A stretch of 64,000 nucleotides of DNA from Lacustribacter sp964460315 (GCA_964460315.1 CAYWPQ010000006.1:1-64000); one strand, 5' to 3'; positions 1 through 8,865 are shown, counted from the stretch's first letter. The notes: generated from the letters alone by a model not told the origin. Program-made: numbers and translations.

Positions 1-54
1 ATGCAGCGGCCTGCAAAGCCGTGTACCTCGGTTCGATTCCGGGTCCCGCCTCCA
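1..54 (+). tRNA. tRNA-Cys (GCA), 5' part cut by the window edge
   Basis: The window opens inside a tRNA. The anticodon arm reads GCGGC-CTGCAAA-GCCGT with anticodon GCA. It is followed by a short variable region, a T arm with GGTTCGATTCC, the 3' acceptor strand and an encoded CCA at 52-54. The 5' acceptor strand and D arm lie outside the window. An A-run follows directly. Isotype is read from the anticodon; the short variable arm agrees with Cys. Confidence 0.9.
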
Positions 55-125
55 AAAAAAAACACAAGAGAATCAGAAGGTTAGGCGAACAATGCGACGC
101 CGACCCAACAAAGAATGCTTCGTAC

Positions 126-1031
126 CTAAAGTGTTGGGGCCAGCGTCGGCCTCGCCATCGCGGGCTCCTCGTCGCTTAAACCTCGCCCCATAGCATCCCA
201 CTGGTTAGAGAGCCGAACGAAAGCCTGCGCAGGGTCTGGATCGGACACAATCGCCTGAATCACCGCCGCTGAGGCACATCCGGTGAGTCGGATTGCATTC
301 AGGTTGTCCGCATTCACCCCGCCAATGCCTACCACCGGATGGGGAATTTTTCTCACCCAATAACGAAGGTTCTCAACGCCCTGGGCAATCCAGGGCATGG
401 CCTTGGCCCGGGTGGGGAAGATGGGTCCACAGGCAACGTAACTGGGCGCGACGGTCACGGCACGGGCAACCTCCCAGAAACAGTGAGACGACAGCCCAAG
501 ACGCAGGCCCGCCCGTTGGATTGATTTCAGATCTGCGGTGAGAACGTCTTCCTGTCCAAGGTGGACACCATAGGCGCCATGGTCGACCGCGCTCTGCCAG
601 TAGTCGTTGATCATCAGCTGGGCCTTTGGGAAATCTTTGCTGATTCGAACCGCCTCTTGAATCTGCCGATCAATCTCAGGTGTAAATTCTTCCGATTTAA
701 TTCTTAGCTGAATCAGACGCGCCCCGGCCTTCATCAGAAGGTGAAGATGATCGAGCCGATCAACAATTGGGTAGATCCCCGGTGTGGGGTCCTGCATGGG
801 CAGGAACGGTGACTCATTTCGGGGTGCCGAAGCATTCAGGTCGTGAAGCTTGGGAAGGCAGCCAGAATCGCAATCCATCAAGGCAATCACGTGAGCGTCT
901 TCGGTCACATAGCCTTGCGCCAGACGCTCCGACAAATGATTCTGAAACCGACTGTGTTCAGGCACTTGGTTGAAGTCAAGGCCACTGTGTGCGGTGATTT
1001 CAGCCTGCAATAACTTGGTGACGAGCTTCAT
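126..1031 (-). CDS. thiE: Thiamine-phosphate synthase with an N-terminal extension
   Basis: ThiE joins the pyrimidine HMP-PP to the thiazole phosphate to give thiamine monophosphate in the cytosol. The TIM-barrel domain runs from about residue 85 to 285. It has the QLR strand near 109, an IND motif near 142, GVHLGQED near 155, a YVACGPIFPT loop near 198, and VVGIGGV near the C-terminus. At 301 residues it is longer than the usual 210-220. The first 80 residues match no domain I recognise. An internal ATG at 797 would give a standard-length protein but has no visible ribosome site, so I keep the long form. It is the last gene of the thi operon, 24 nt after thiG. I see no clear terminator between it and the tRNA-Cys end. 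Confidence 0.92.
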   Translation of the reverse strand: MKLVTKLLQAEITAHSGLDFNQVPEHSRFQNHLSERLAQGYVTEDAHVIALMDCDSGCLPKLHDLNASAPRNESPFLPMQDPTPGIYPIVDRLDHLHLLMKAGARLIQLRIKSEEFTPEIDRQIQEAVRISKDFPKAQLMINDYWQSAVDHGAYGVHLGQEDVLTADLKSIQRAGLRLGLSSHCFWEVARAVTVAPSYVACGPIFPTRAKAMPWIAQGVENLRYWVRKIPHPVVGIGGVNADNLNAIRLTGCASAAVIQAIVSDPDPAQAFVRLSNQWDAMGRGLSDEEPAMARPTLAPTL

Positions 1032-1055
1032 GAGGCAGTGGTGTCTTCCTGGCCA

Positions 1056-1868
1056 TTAAAGAGTAAACGGCTGGCCTGTGACCGGGGTGGATGGCGTTGC
1101 AAAAGGCTGGGGTGTGATCACGCCACCAAGATAGCCGGACCTTCCGCCACGGATGGCATCACGAAAAGCTTGCGCCATGCGAACGGGGTCTTGGGCCTGG
1201 GCAACGGCGGAATTCAGCAACACGCCATCAAAGCCAAGCTCCATGGCTAATGCCGCATGGGACGGCGCACCAATTCCAGCGTCCACAATCAGCGTGACTT
1301 CGGGGAACCGGTCACGCATTCGCCTTAAGGCATCCGGGTTGATGATGCCCTGACCTGACCCAATGGGTGCGGCCCATGGCATAAGAATTCGGCAGCCGGC
1401 ATCCACCAGTTTTTGCGCCACAATGATGTCGTCGGTGCAGTAAGGAAAGACCTCAAAGCCCAGTCGAACCAGCTCTTTGGCCGCGGGAACCAGTTCGAAG
1501 CTGTCTGGCTGAAGGGTGTAGTCATCACCCACCACCTCAAGCTTGATCCAGTGGGTGTCGAAAATTTCACGTGCCATCTGGGCAAGGGCAATGGCTTCCG
1601 AAGCCGTTCGACAGCCTGCCGTGTTGGGAAGAATGCGTCGGCCTGTCTGTCGAATGAGGTTCCACCAGTTCTGTCCGCCGGCCGCATCAACATTGGCGGC
1701 TTGACGCTTCATGCCCATCGTCAGAATCTCAGCCCCAGAGGTTTCAATGGCCTCCAACAAAATAGCGGGTGATGGGTAGCCTGCCGTTCCTAATAGAAAG
1801 CGGCTGTTGAGCTCGACATCACCCAGGCGCAGACCATCCGACGACGTTGTTTTCAGTGTTTGATTCAT
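1056..1868 (-). CDS. thiG: Thiazole synthase
   Basis: ThiG builds the thiazole ring of thiamine from deoxyxylulose 5-phosphate, the ThiS thiocarboxylate and dehydroglycine. The 270-residue protein matches the family length. It has the N-terminal FLLGTAGYPS segment (residues 24-33), PNTAGC at 81-86, and the IKLEVVGD strand, whose Lys109 should form the Schiff base with the substrate. A glycine-rich phosphate loop and the GFDGVLLNSAVA segment lie toward the C-terminus. It starts 6 nt after the thiS stop and precedes thiE. The neighbouring thiS and thiO supply sulfur and dehydroglycine, so this is the aerobic (ThiO, not ThiH) version of the pathway. Confidence 0.96.
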   Translation of the reverse strand: MNQTLKTTSSDGLRLGDVELNSRFLLGTAGYPSPAILLEAIETSGAEILTMGMKRQAANVDAAGGQNWWNLIRQTGRRILPNTAGCRTASEAIALAQMAREIFDTHWIKLEVVGDDYTLQPDSFELVPAAKELVRLGFEVFPYCTDDIIVAQKLVDAGCRILMPWAAPIGSGQGIINPDALRRMRDRFPEVTLIVDAGIGAPSHAALAMELGFDGVLLNSAVAQAQDPVRMAQAFRDAIRGGRSGYLGGVITPQPFATPSTPVTGQPFTL

Positions 1869-1874
1869 CGGGTT

Positions 1875-2075
1875 CTAGCCACCTGTAATGGGTTCAAAGG
1901 TCATGACCTGGTCGCCGTTGCAAAGCCGAGTCTCGCCGCGTTGAGCGCGGGCCACAAAGACCCCATTGACGGCCGTTGCACAGCTGCTTGGGTCACGGCC
2001 AAGCTGAACGAGCAACGCGGCAAGACTTACGCCCTCGGCACATTCCACCGCCTGGCCATTGACGAAGATCTTCAT
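1875..2075 (-). CDS. thiS: Sulfur-carrier protein ThiS
   Basis: A 66-residue ubiquitin-fold protein ending in Gly-Gly, the tail that is adenylated and turned into a thiocarboxylate to donate sulfur to ThiG. It shows the typical MKIFVNGQ start, an SLAALL helix, an AVNG strand and a final FEPITGG. Its ATG overlaps the thiO stop in an ATGA arrangement, so translation is probably coupled. No thiF homologue lies in the window, so the activating enzyme must be encoded elsewhere (a moeB/thiF-type protein is the usual source). Confidence 0.94.
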   Translation of the reverse strand: MKIFVNGQAVECAEGVSLAALLVQLGRDPSSCATAVNGVFVARAQRGETRLCNGDQVMTFEPITGG

Positions 2076-3253
2076 GCGGAAACTCTGGGTTCGATAGGCC
2101 GACGCTGCTCAGTGAATGGCTCAGTGCATTGCTCAATGCGTTGCTCCATCTGTGGCTTCATCAGTTCAGCTTTCACGAGTGCTCGATGAATGACAGCGGG
2201 TGCAAGGAGCCAGCCATGTCGAAACAGCCCATTGATCCGAATCAGTCCAGACTGAATCTCCGTGAATGGAAGGTTGTCGGGTGTGGCGGGGCGAAGGTTC
2301 ACATCCGTTCGCAGAATTCTGGCTTCGGCAAGCGAGGGGAAGATGCTGAATGCAGCGGATAATAATTCCATGGTACTTTGAACCGAAATGGCTGATCGAT
2401 CTTCGGATTCAATCTCCGTGGCGCCAACGATTACCTCATGATTGGGCCTTGGCACGATGTAGACACGCCATCGCGGATGCAAAAGTCTGACGGCCCGACT
2501 TAGGTCAAAGCCGGGTGCGTGTAAGACGATGGTTTCACCACGCACACCACGAACAGGCAACGCGTCTTTGGCGCCAAGCCCTCGGGTATCCATCACCCAA
2601 TCAAAGTGTTCTTGGGTGTTTGACAGTTCGATCACCCCAGGGGAAAGACTCGTCACTGGGGTCTGCCATCGCCATTGCACGGGCAAGTTCGAGACGGCTT
2701 GATAAAGACTATTCATGGCTTGTTGCGGGTGGAGATGCCCTTCGCCATGAAGTCGCCATGCATGGAGCGTGCCCTTCAATGATGCGGCCAGTGACCGCGC
2801 TTCAAGGGCATTGAGTTCAGCCACTCGATGCCCTTGCTGGCTCAAGAGACGAAGCACCCGCTGAGCAGCTCCCATGTCGGCGGCATGACAGACCATGAGA
2901 CTGTCTTCGAGGACAAGCCCAAGCGGGTTGTCATCGCACTCAAGACACTCATGGTGTTCAGCAGAGCCAGATGACGATGCCGATCGAAGCATGGCCTTCA
3001 GCGAGTTGTTGATTGTCTGCCAGAGCTGAAGTGATTCATCGCCAAGCTCGCGAACGGCCTCGCCTCCCGATTCCATTTCGGCAATGGGGCTTAGCATGCC
3101 GGCCGCTGTCCAGGCCGCAGCACGAGTTTCGCCAAGCGCAGGCGAGGGGCCGGACCCGGCATCAAACACCGTGATCTGATGACCCAACTGGCTTAGCTGA
3201 TAGGCGCAGAGTCGGCCCGCAAGGCCAGCCCCGGCAATGCCGATTCGCATCAT
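2072..3253 (-). CDS. thiO: Glycine oxidase ThiO (FAD-dependent)
   Basis: ThiO oxidises glycine to the imine that ThiG uses, with oxygen as electron acceptor. The N-terminus has the Rossmann FAD motif G8-x-G10-xx-G13, followed by a beta strand ending in FDAG. The DAO-type C-terminal half includes VGATEIES and a late NLRPATPDNLPF segment typical of the family. The protein has 393 residues. Its start ATG overlaps the thiC stop (ATGA) and its stop overlaps the thiS start. Placement between thiC and thiS supports ThiO over other amino-acid oxidases. Confidence 0.92.
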   Translation of the reverse strand: MMRIGIAGAGLAGRLCAYQLSQLGHQITVFDAGSGPSPALGETRAAAWTAAGMLSPIAEMESGGEAVRELGDESLQLWQTINNSLKAMLRSASSSGSAEHHECLECDDNPLGLVLEDSLMVCHAADMGAAQRVLRLLSQQGHRVAELNALEARSLAASLKGTLHAWRLHGEGHLHPQQAMNSLYQAVSNLPVQWRWQTPVTSLSPGVIELSNTQEHFDWVMDTRGLGAKDALPVRGVRGETIVLHAPGFDLSRAVRLLHPRWRVYIVPRPNHEVIVGATEIESEDRSAISVQSTMELLSAAFSIFPSLAEARILRTDVNLRPATPDNLPFTEIQSGLIRINGLFRHGWLLAPAVIHRALVKAELMKPQMEQRIEQCTEPFTEQRRPIEPRVSA

Positions 3254-5166
3254 CAGACCTTGTGATAGACCTTAGCGCCGGTTTTGACGAATTCGATGGA
3301 CTTTTCTTCCATACCCTTGGCCAACGCCTGTGTTTCAGTGACACCCTGGGATGCCGCATATTCGCGAACGTCTTGGGTGATCTTCATGCTGCAGAAATGC
3401 GGGCCACACATGCTGCAGAAGTGGGCCACCTTCATGCTTTCCTTGGGCAGGGTCTCATCGTGATAGGCCTTCGCGGTGTCGGGGTCAAGACCCAGATTAA
3501 ATTGGTCATTCCACCGGAATTCGAAACGCGCCTTGGACAGCGCATTGTCACGGATCTGCGCGCCAGGATGACCCTTGGCCAGGTCAGCCGCATGGGCCGC
3601 GATTTTATAGGCCATGATGCCGGCTTTGACGTCGTCTTTGTTGGGCAGGCCCAGATGCTCTTTGGGTGTGACATAACAAAGCATGGCAGTGCCATACCAG
3701 CCAATCTGTGCAGCGCCAATGGCCGAGGTGATGTGGTCATAGCCGGGCGCAATGTCGGTGGTGAGTGGTCCAAGGGTATAAAACGGCGCTTCGTCGCACC
3801 ACTGCAGCTGAAGGTCCATGTTTTCTTTGATGAGCTGCATGGGCACATGGCCCGGACCTTCAATCATGACTTGCACGTCATGCTTCCAGGCGATCTGGGT
3901 GAGCTCACCAAGGGTCTTGAGTTCACCCAGCTGGGCTTCGTCATTGGCATCCCATCCGCTGCCTGGGCGAAGACCATCACCCAGACTGAATGAGACGTCA
4001 TAGGCCTTCATGATTTCGCAGATCTCTTCAAAATGGGTGTAGAGAAAGTTTTCCTTGTGATGGGCAAGGCACCATTTCGCCATGATGCTGCCACCTCGGC
4101 TGACAATGCCGGTCATCCGGTTGGCGGTCATGGGCACATAACGAAGTAAAACACCGGCATGGATTGTGAAGTAGTCCACCCCCTGTTCCGCCTGCTCAAT
4201 CAGGGTGTCACGAAAGAGCTCCCAGGTGAGTTCTTCGGCCTTGCCGTCCACCTTTTCAAGAGCCTGATAGATCGGCACTGTTCCAATGGGAACGGGGCTA
4301 TTGCGAACAATCCATTCACGGGTTTCGTGAATGTGCTTGCCGGTAGAAAGATCCATGATGGTGTCGGCACCCCAGCGGATGCCCCAGGTCATCTTGTCCA
4401 CCTCTTCGCCAATGCCGGACGACACGGCACTGTTTCCAATGTTGCCATTGATTTTCACCAGGAAGTTTCGACCAATGATCATGGGTTCGGATTCGGGGTG
4501 ATTGATGTTGGCAGGGATGATTGCGCGGCCTCGGGCCACCTCGTCACGAACAAACTCCGGCGTGATCTCTTTGGGAATGGAAGCACCGAAGGACTGACCG
4601 GGATGTTGCCGCAGCATTAACTCAGCCATGCGGGCGCTGTTGCCGCCCGCTTGTTTCAGGCTTTCGATGTATTCGCCTCGCAGCATGTTTTCGCGAATGG
4701 CGATGTATTCCATTTCGGGGGTGATGATGCCTTGCCGGGCATAGTGCATCTGGGTCACATTGCGTCCGGGCTTGGCCCGTCGTGGTGTGCGATGCAGATT
4801 GAACCGCAAGGCCACCAGTTTGGGGTCTTGAAGGCGTGCCTGACCAAAGCTGCTGGTGGGGCCGGTGAGCACCTCGGTGTCGGCACGCTCCTCAATCCAG
4901 CGGCCACGAAGTGGCGACAAGCCAGCACGAATATCAATCTTCACCTTGGGGTCGGTGTAAGGGCCGCTTGTGTCATACACATAGATGGGAGGATTTTTTT
5001 CGGCGCCCATCTGGCTGGGGGTGTCGTCTTGGGTGATGCGTCGAAAGGGCACCTGAATGTCTGGACGCGAACCCTGGATATACACCTTTTCGCTATTGGG
5101 AAAGGGTGCGATGGCACTCTGATCGACGCTTGCCGTGGCAGCAAGGAATTGAGGATTAACGGCCAT
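3253..5166 (-). CDS. thiC: HMP-phosphate synthase (radical SAM)
   Basis: ThiC rearranges aminoimidazole ribotide into hydroxymethylpyrimidine phosphate, using S-adenosylmethionine and a 4Fe-4S cluster. The cluster motif C-x2-C-x4-C (CSMCGPHFC) lies about 55 residues from the C-terminus, as in the family. I choose the ATG at 5166 (MAVNPQFLAA), 637 residues, because AGGAG stands 8 nt upstream; an in-frame upstream extension to 5235 runs into thiD. The gene overlaps the thiD 3' end by 11 nt and shares ATGA with thiO. Confidence 0.97.
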   Translation of the reverse strand: MAVNPQFLAATASVDQSAIAPFPNSEKVYIQGSRPDIQVPFRRITQDDTPSQMGAEKNPPIYVYDTSGPYTDPKVKIDIRAGLSPLRGRWIEERADTEVLTGPTSSFGQARLQDPKLVALRFNLHRTPRRAKPGRNVTQMHYARQGIITPEMEYIAIRENMLRGEYIESLKQAGGNSARMAELMLRQHPGQSFGASIPKEITPEFVRDEVARGRAIIPANINHPESEPMIIGRNFLVKINGNIGNSAVSSGIGEEVDKMTWGIRWGADTIMDLSTGKHIHETREWIVRNSPVPIGTVPIYQALEKVDGKAEELTWELFRDTLIEQAEQGVDYFTIHAGVLLRYVPMTANRMTGIVSRGGSIMAKWCLAHHKENFLYTHFEEICEIMKAYDVSFSLGDGLRPGSGWDANDEAQLGELKTLGELTQIAWKHDVQVMIEGPGHVPMQLIKENMDLQLQWCDEAPFYTLGPLTTDIAPGYDHITSAIGAAQIGWYGTAMLCYVTPKEHLGLPNKDDVKAGIMAYKIAAHAADLAKGHPGAQIRDNALSKARFEFRWNDQFNLGLDPDTAKAYHDETLPKESMKVAHFCSMCGPHFCSMKITQDVREYAASQGVTETQALAKGMEEKSIEFVKTGAKVYHKV

Positions 5167-6028
5167 GATGGGCTCCTGTGATGTGCATGGGTAATGGGGA
5201 AAAACTGTGATTGACTGGGCCATGACCCTGTCCAAGTGTCATGTCTTTGCCGGCCTGGATGGCGCGCAGTACATAGTCGTGTCCACCGCGGACCGCCTGA
5301 CGAAGCGAATAGCCCTGGGCTAAAAAACAGGCAATGGCGGACGAAAGAGTGCAGCCGGTGCCGTGAAGATTTCGGGTCGCTACGCGTTCGCTGGCGATCT
5401 CAGTCACCTGATCGGGTTCAACAAGAAGGTCAATGAGCGTCGAGCCAAGAAGGTGACCACCCTTGACCAAGACCGACCGTGCACCCATGGCCATCAGCTG
5501 ACGAGCAGCTTCCTCGAACTGATGGGGGCGGTCTACGGTTCGGCCCACCAGAAGCGAGAGTTCATCCAGATTGGGTGTGATCAGAGTTGCCAAAGGGAAA
5601 AGAAGCTTGGTGATCGCTTCTTGGGTGTTCGGGGTTATCAGGGTGTCGCCACTGGTGGCCACCATCACCGGATCAAGCACCACGGGCACGAGAGGGTGGG
5701 CACGAAGGCAATCGGCCACCACCGCTACAATCTCTTCGGAATGGAGCATGCCAATTTTGATCGCATCGGCTCCAAGATCACCCATGACGGCATCAAGCTG
5801 AGCCCTTAAGAAACTGGCCGGAGGTGCGTGAATGTCGGTCACGCCCAGAGTGTTCTGGGCCGTCAGCGCGGTCACGGCGGTCATGCCATAGCAGCCAAGG
5901 GCTGAAAATGTTTTTAAGTCGGCCTGCAGGCCCGCTCCGCCTCCGCTGTCCGAGCCGGCAATGGACAAAACTTTTCTGGGTGTTCCCACGTTGGTCTTCG
6001 CTTCTTGATTAAACGATCGGCGAGCCAT
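5156..6028 (-). CDS. thiD: Hydroxymethylpyrimidine (phosphate) kinase
   Basis: ThiD phosphorylates HMP and HMP-P to HMP-PP for coupling by ThiE. The ribokinase-like fold begins with RKVLSIAGSDSGGGAGLQ, and the C-terminal half contains HGTGCTLSSAIA, the anion hole and catalytic base region. An open frame continues upstream to 6109 but that stretch lies inside the TPP riboswitch, so I take the ATG at 6028 (290 residues). No good ribosome site precedes it; a GTG at 5989, closer to the usual start of the family, cannot be excluded. It is the first gene of the thi operon and the direct target of the riboswitch. Confidence 0.93.
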   Translation of the reverse strand: MARRSFNQEAKTNVGTPRKVLSIAGSDSGGGAGLQADLKTFSALGCYGMTAVTALTAQNTLGVTDIHAPPASFLRAQLDAVMGDLGADAIKIGMLHSEEIVAVVADCLRAHPLVPVVLDPVMVATSGDTLITPNTQEAITKLLFPLATLITPNLDELSLLVGRTVDRPHQFEEAARQLMAMGARSVLVKGGHLLGSTLIDLLVEPDQVTEIASERVATRNLHGTGCTLSSAIACFLAQGYSLRQAVRGGHDYVLRAIQAGKDMTLGQGHGPVNHSFSPLPMHITGAHHGR

Positions 6029-6041
6029 GGGCGACGTGACG

Positions 6042-6138
6042 CGATGCTTTCCTACGCCGGTATCAGCCGGATCAGGTTCAAGGGTATTTCTCAGACCCAC
6101 CGTGGCCATTCTTCACACGGCGCGTCACCCCTAGCTCA
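6042..6138 (-). promoter_or_regulatory. TPP riboswitch (thi box)
   Basis: On the minus strand the conserved aptamer elements occur in order: GGGGTG (near 6131), CTGAGA (6089-6094), AATACCC, TTGAACCTGATC, a GGCTGATACC arm, and GCGTAGGAAAGC. These are the hallmark of TPP aptamers. It sits just upstream of thiD and should reduce expression of thiDCOSGE when thiamine pyrophosphate is abundant. No T-rich terminator lies between aptamer and thiD, so control is probably at translation initiation. GTGACGCG in the aptamer (6121-6128) is perfectly complementary to 6036-6043 just before the start codon and may be part of the switch. Confidence 0.95.
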
Positions 6139-6174
6139 GTCTTCATCTTAACCGAGCAACGGCGTTTTGAGCAT

Positions 6175-6206
6175 AAAAAAAGCCCGCTGGGGATCAGCGG
6201 GCTTTA
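6175..6206 (-). terminator. Rho-independent terminator after the symporter gene
   Basis: Read on the minus strand, AAAGCCCGCTG and CAGCGGGCTTT flank a short ATCCC loop and are followed by a run of seven T. It lies 50 nt beyond the symporter stop and ends that transcript before the thi operon promoter region. Confidence 0.88.
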
Positions 6207-6255
6207 GGTTTGCATTCCCCGAAAGGAAGGGGTTCCTTCGAGGAATAACTGCTGA

Positions 6256-8507
6256 TTACTTCGCCATCTTGAGGTCAGGATAGCGAACCGAAGACACCAG
6301 ATCTTGGATCTGACGGCTCGGAGCAGGAGTGATCAAGCTCACGATGATGATCACGGCAAAGCCCAGGGGTACACCAAAGATACCGGCTGAAATCGCAGCG
6401 ATTTCAAACCACTCGTTGGTGATCGGGGCCGAACGAGGAATTCCGAAGAACACCTCACGCAGCCAGGGCTGATTCAGGATCATGTAGTAGAACGTGACAC
6501 CAACACCGGCGACCATGCCCAGGCTTGCAGCAATGCCCGTGGTGCGCTTCCAGAAGATACCCAAGACAAGTGCTGGGAAGAAGCCTGCAGCAGCGAATGA
6601 GAACGCTGCACCGACAAGGAACAGAATGTCGGCAGGTTTCTGCTGAGCGACCAAGGCCGCCAAGACAGCAACGATCAGGAGCATCGACTTGGAGATCATC
6701 ACGCGGCGTGACACAGGAGCTGCGGGATCGATCATCTTGTAGTACACGTCGTGCGACAGGGCGTTGGCCATGGTCAAGAGCAGACCGTCAGCAGTGGACA
6801 GCGCGGCAGCAAGACCACCAGCGGCCACCATGCCTGAGACCACATAGGGCAGACCGGCGATTTCTGGGGTTGCCAGAACCACGATGTCCGCACCGATGGA
6901 GATTTCGGCCAGCTGAACGATGCCGTCTTTGTTCATGTCCACCATGGAGAGCAGCGTTGGATCAACCTTCGTCCAGTTGGCAACCCATGCTGGCAGTGAC
7001 GCATAGGCTGAACCCACAATGTCGTTGTACATCACGAACTTCACCAGCACGGCCAATGCAGGCGCCGAGAAGTAAAGCAGGAAGATGAAGAACAGCGACC
7101 ATGTCACCGAGTTACGTGCCTCACGAACCGAAGGGGTTGTGTAGAAACGCATCAGGATGTGGGGTAGAGCTGCGGTACCAACCATCAAGCAGAAAATCAG
7201 CGCCAGGAAGTTCTTGCGAGCTTTGTTCTGGGCAGCTTCATCTTTGCCAGGGAAGGCGGTGGCATGAGGCGCAGGCGGGTTACCGCGAGCGGCACCGGCT
7301 TTGGCCTTGTTCAGGTTAGCTGTATAAGCTTTTTCATCAGCTGGGAACTTGGCCAGTGCTTCTTCAGCAGCCTTGATCGCGGCTTCGTCTTTGGCTTTGG
7401 CAGCTTTCAGGGTGGCCACATTCTTTTCAAGAGCGGCTTTTTCTGCGGCATAAGAGGCAGGAACGTCTTTCAGCTTCTCAGAGGCTGCGGCGGCACGATC
7501 TTTAAAGATCTGACGAACTTCGATCTCTTTGGGATCAACAGTAAGCTTCTTTTCAAGCTCGGTCACCTTCTGAAGCTGCTGGCCATAAATCAGCTGGGGA
7601 ATGGGGAAGCCAGTCTGTTTCACTGACAGCCAAACCACAGGGATCATGTAAGCGATGATCAGAATGATGTACTGGGCCACCTGGGTCCAGGTCACCGCCT
7701 TCATGCCGCCCAGGAACGAGCAGACCAGAATGCCGGCCAGACCAAGGAACACACCCACTTCAAAGGACACACCGGTCAGGCGGGTGGTGATAAGCCCCAC
7801 GCCGTAGATCTGGGCGACCACGTAAACAAACGAGCAAAGGATGGCAATCGCCACACCAATGAATCGCGGTACGTTGCCGCCATAACGTGCGCCCAAGAAG
7901 TCTGGAATGGTGAACTGACCAAACTTACGAAGAAAGGGTGCCAGGAACAAGGCCACCAGAACATAGCCGCCCGTCCAGCCCATGATGAAGGCAAGACCAC
8001 CGTAACNNNNNNNNNNNNNNNNNNNNNNNNNNNNNNNNNNNNNNNNNNNNNNNNNNNNNNNNNNNNNNNNNNNNNNNNNNNNNNNNNNNNNNNNNNNNNN
8101 NNNNNNGCCACCAGAACATAGCCGCCCGTCCAGCCCATGATGAAGGCAAGACCACCGTAACCACCAGCATATAGACCGCCGGCCATTCCGATGAAGGACG
8201 CTGCTGACATCCAGTCGGCGCCCGTCGCCATCCCGTTGAATACGGCGGGAACGCGGCGGCCGGCGACGTAGTATTCGTCAGCGTCATTGGTGCGGCTCAT
8301 GATGCCGATGCCCGCATAGAGCAACACGGTTGCGCCAAGGAAGACGTAACCCATCATGGCCCTGGACATGCCCATTTGCTCGGCAATGGCCAGAAGAATA
8401 CAGAACACAAGGAAGCCACCGGTGTAAAAGCCATAGACCTTCTTCAGCTGGGCTGTGAAGGCTTTCTGGCTTTGTGCCGGTGCGGAAATTGGATTGAGAG
8501 ATGCCAT
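6256..8507 (-). CDS. Sodium:solute symporter, VC_2705-type large subunit (interrupted by a 100-N assembly gap)
   Basis: A 2.A.21-family sodium/solute symporter related to the acetate permease ActP. Its start (MASLNPISAP) is at 8507 and its stop at 6256. The gap at 8007-8106 is flanked by identical 55-nt copies (7952-8006 and 8107-8161). Removing the Ns and one copy gives a continuous frame of about 698 residues. There are 13 or so hydrophobic segments. A hydrophilic Ala/Lys/Glu-rich, coiled-coil-like stretch of about 125 residues is inserted at roughly 254-385, which explains the length beyond the usual 550. It starts 2 nt after the DUF4212 partner gene, the standard pairing of this subfamily. 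The substrate is not shown; acetate or another small carboxylate is an inference. Confidence 0.88.
8007..8106. other. Assembly gap (100 N) with 55-nt identical flanks
   Basis: The 55 nt before the Ns (7952-8006) repeat exactly after them (8107-8161). The gap most probably has no missing sequence: two contigs overlap by 55 nt and were padded. It creates an artificial frameshift in the symporter gene. Confidence 0.95.
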
Positions 8508-8509
8508 GA

Positions 8510-8773
8510 TTAGTCTTCCTCCGCCTCAGCAACGCCGAACTCTTTGTCGATTTGGTTCATCGATCGGGCGTAATACCAGATGATCAGAACGTAGACGATC
8601 AATGCTCCCTGGGCTCCCACCCAAAAAGCAAACGGCCAGCCGAAAAAGTTAAATGAAAGTTCGCGGGCATAAAAACCCACGACAAAGGTAACGACAAACC
8701 AGACTGCAAGCAACATGGCTGTCTTACGGAGCAACGCCTGCCAATAGGCTAGGTGCTTTTCGGTTAATTCCAT
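8510..8773 (-). CDS. DUF4212 small subunit of a sodium:solute symporter
   Basis: An 87-residue membrane protein with two hydrophobic segments (around LLAVWFVVTFVVGFYA and WVGAQGALIVYVLIIWYY) and a short acidic tail. It matches the DUF4212 family (small partner, TIGR03647-like), which is found almost always immediately before a VC_2705-type symporter, as here. I choose ATG 8773 because AGGAGG lies 6 nt upstream; the adjacent in-frame TTG at 8776 is too close. Whether it is a true subunit or an assembly factor is not established. Confidence 0.9.
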   Translation of the reverse strand: MELTEKHLAYWQALLRKTAMLLAVWFVVTFVVGFYARELSFNFFGWPFAFWVGAQGALIVYVLIIWYYARSMNQIDKEFGVAEAEED

Positions 8774-8798
8774 CAAAATCCTCCTAAAGGAAGTGTTT

Positions 8799-8812
8799 TA
8801 CAACGCGTTGTA
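8799..8812. promoter_or_regulatory. 14-bp perfect palindrome upstream of the symporter operon (candidate operator)
   Basis: TACAACGCGTTGTA reads the same on both strands and has a central CG, a form common among LacI-type operators. It lies 25-39 nt upstream of the DUF4212 start codon, between promoter and ribosome site. The regulator is unknown. Confidence 0.45.
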
Positions 8813-8865
8813 CTTCTACTGCAGCACGACTTGTCCCGTCGCTTGATCAATCTCTTGGGTGCCTC

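Noticed and set aside
55..125. Terminator for the thi operon between thiE and tRNA-Cys
   Set aside because: Only a 4-bp GGCG/CGCC stem is possible and the T-run lies far from it.
3262..3993. A 243-codon open frame antisense to thiC
   Set aside because: High-GC shadow of thiC; no ribosome site or recognisable protein.
6029..6109. Upstream extension of thiD into the riboswitch
   Set aside because: These codons are the aptamer core (CTGAGA and AACCTGAT elements), so coding use is implausible.
7952..8161. Apparent tandem duplication and frameshift in the symporter gene
   Set aside because: Identical 55-nt flanks around exactly 100 N are an assembly overlap, not biology.
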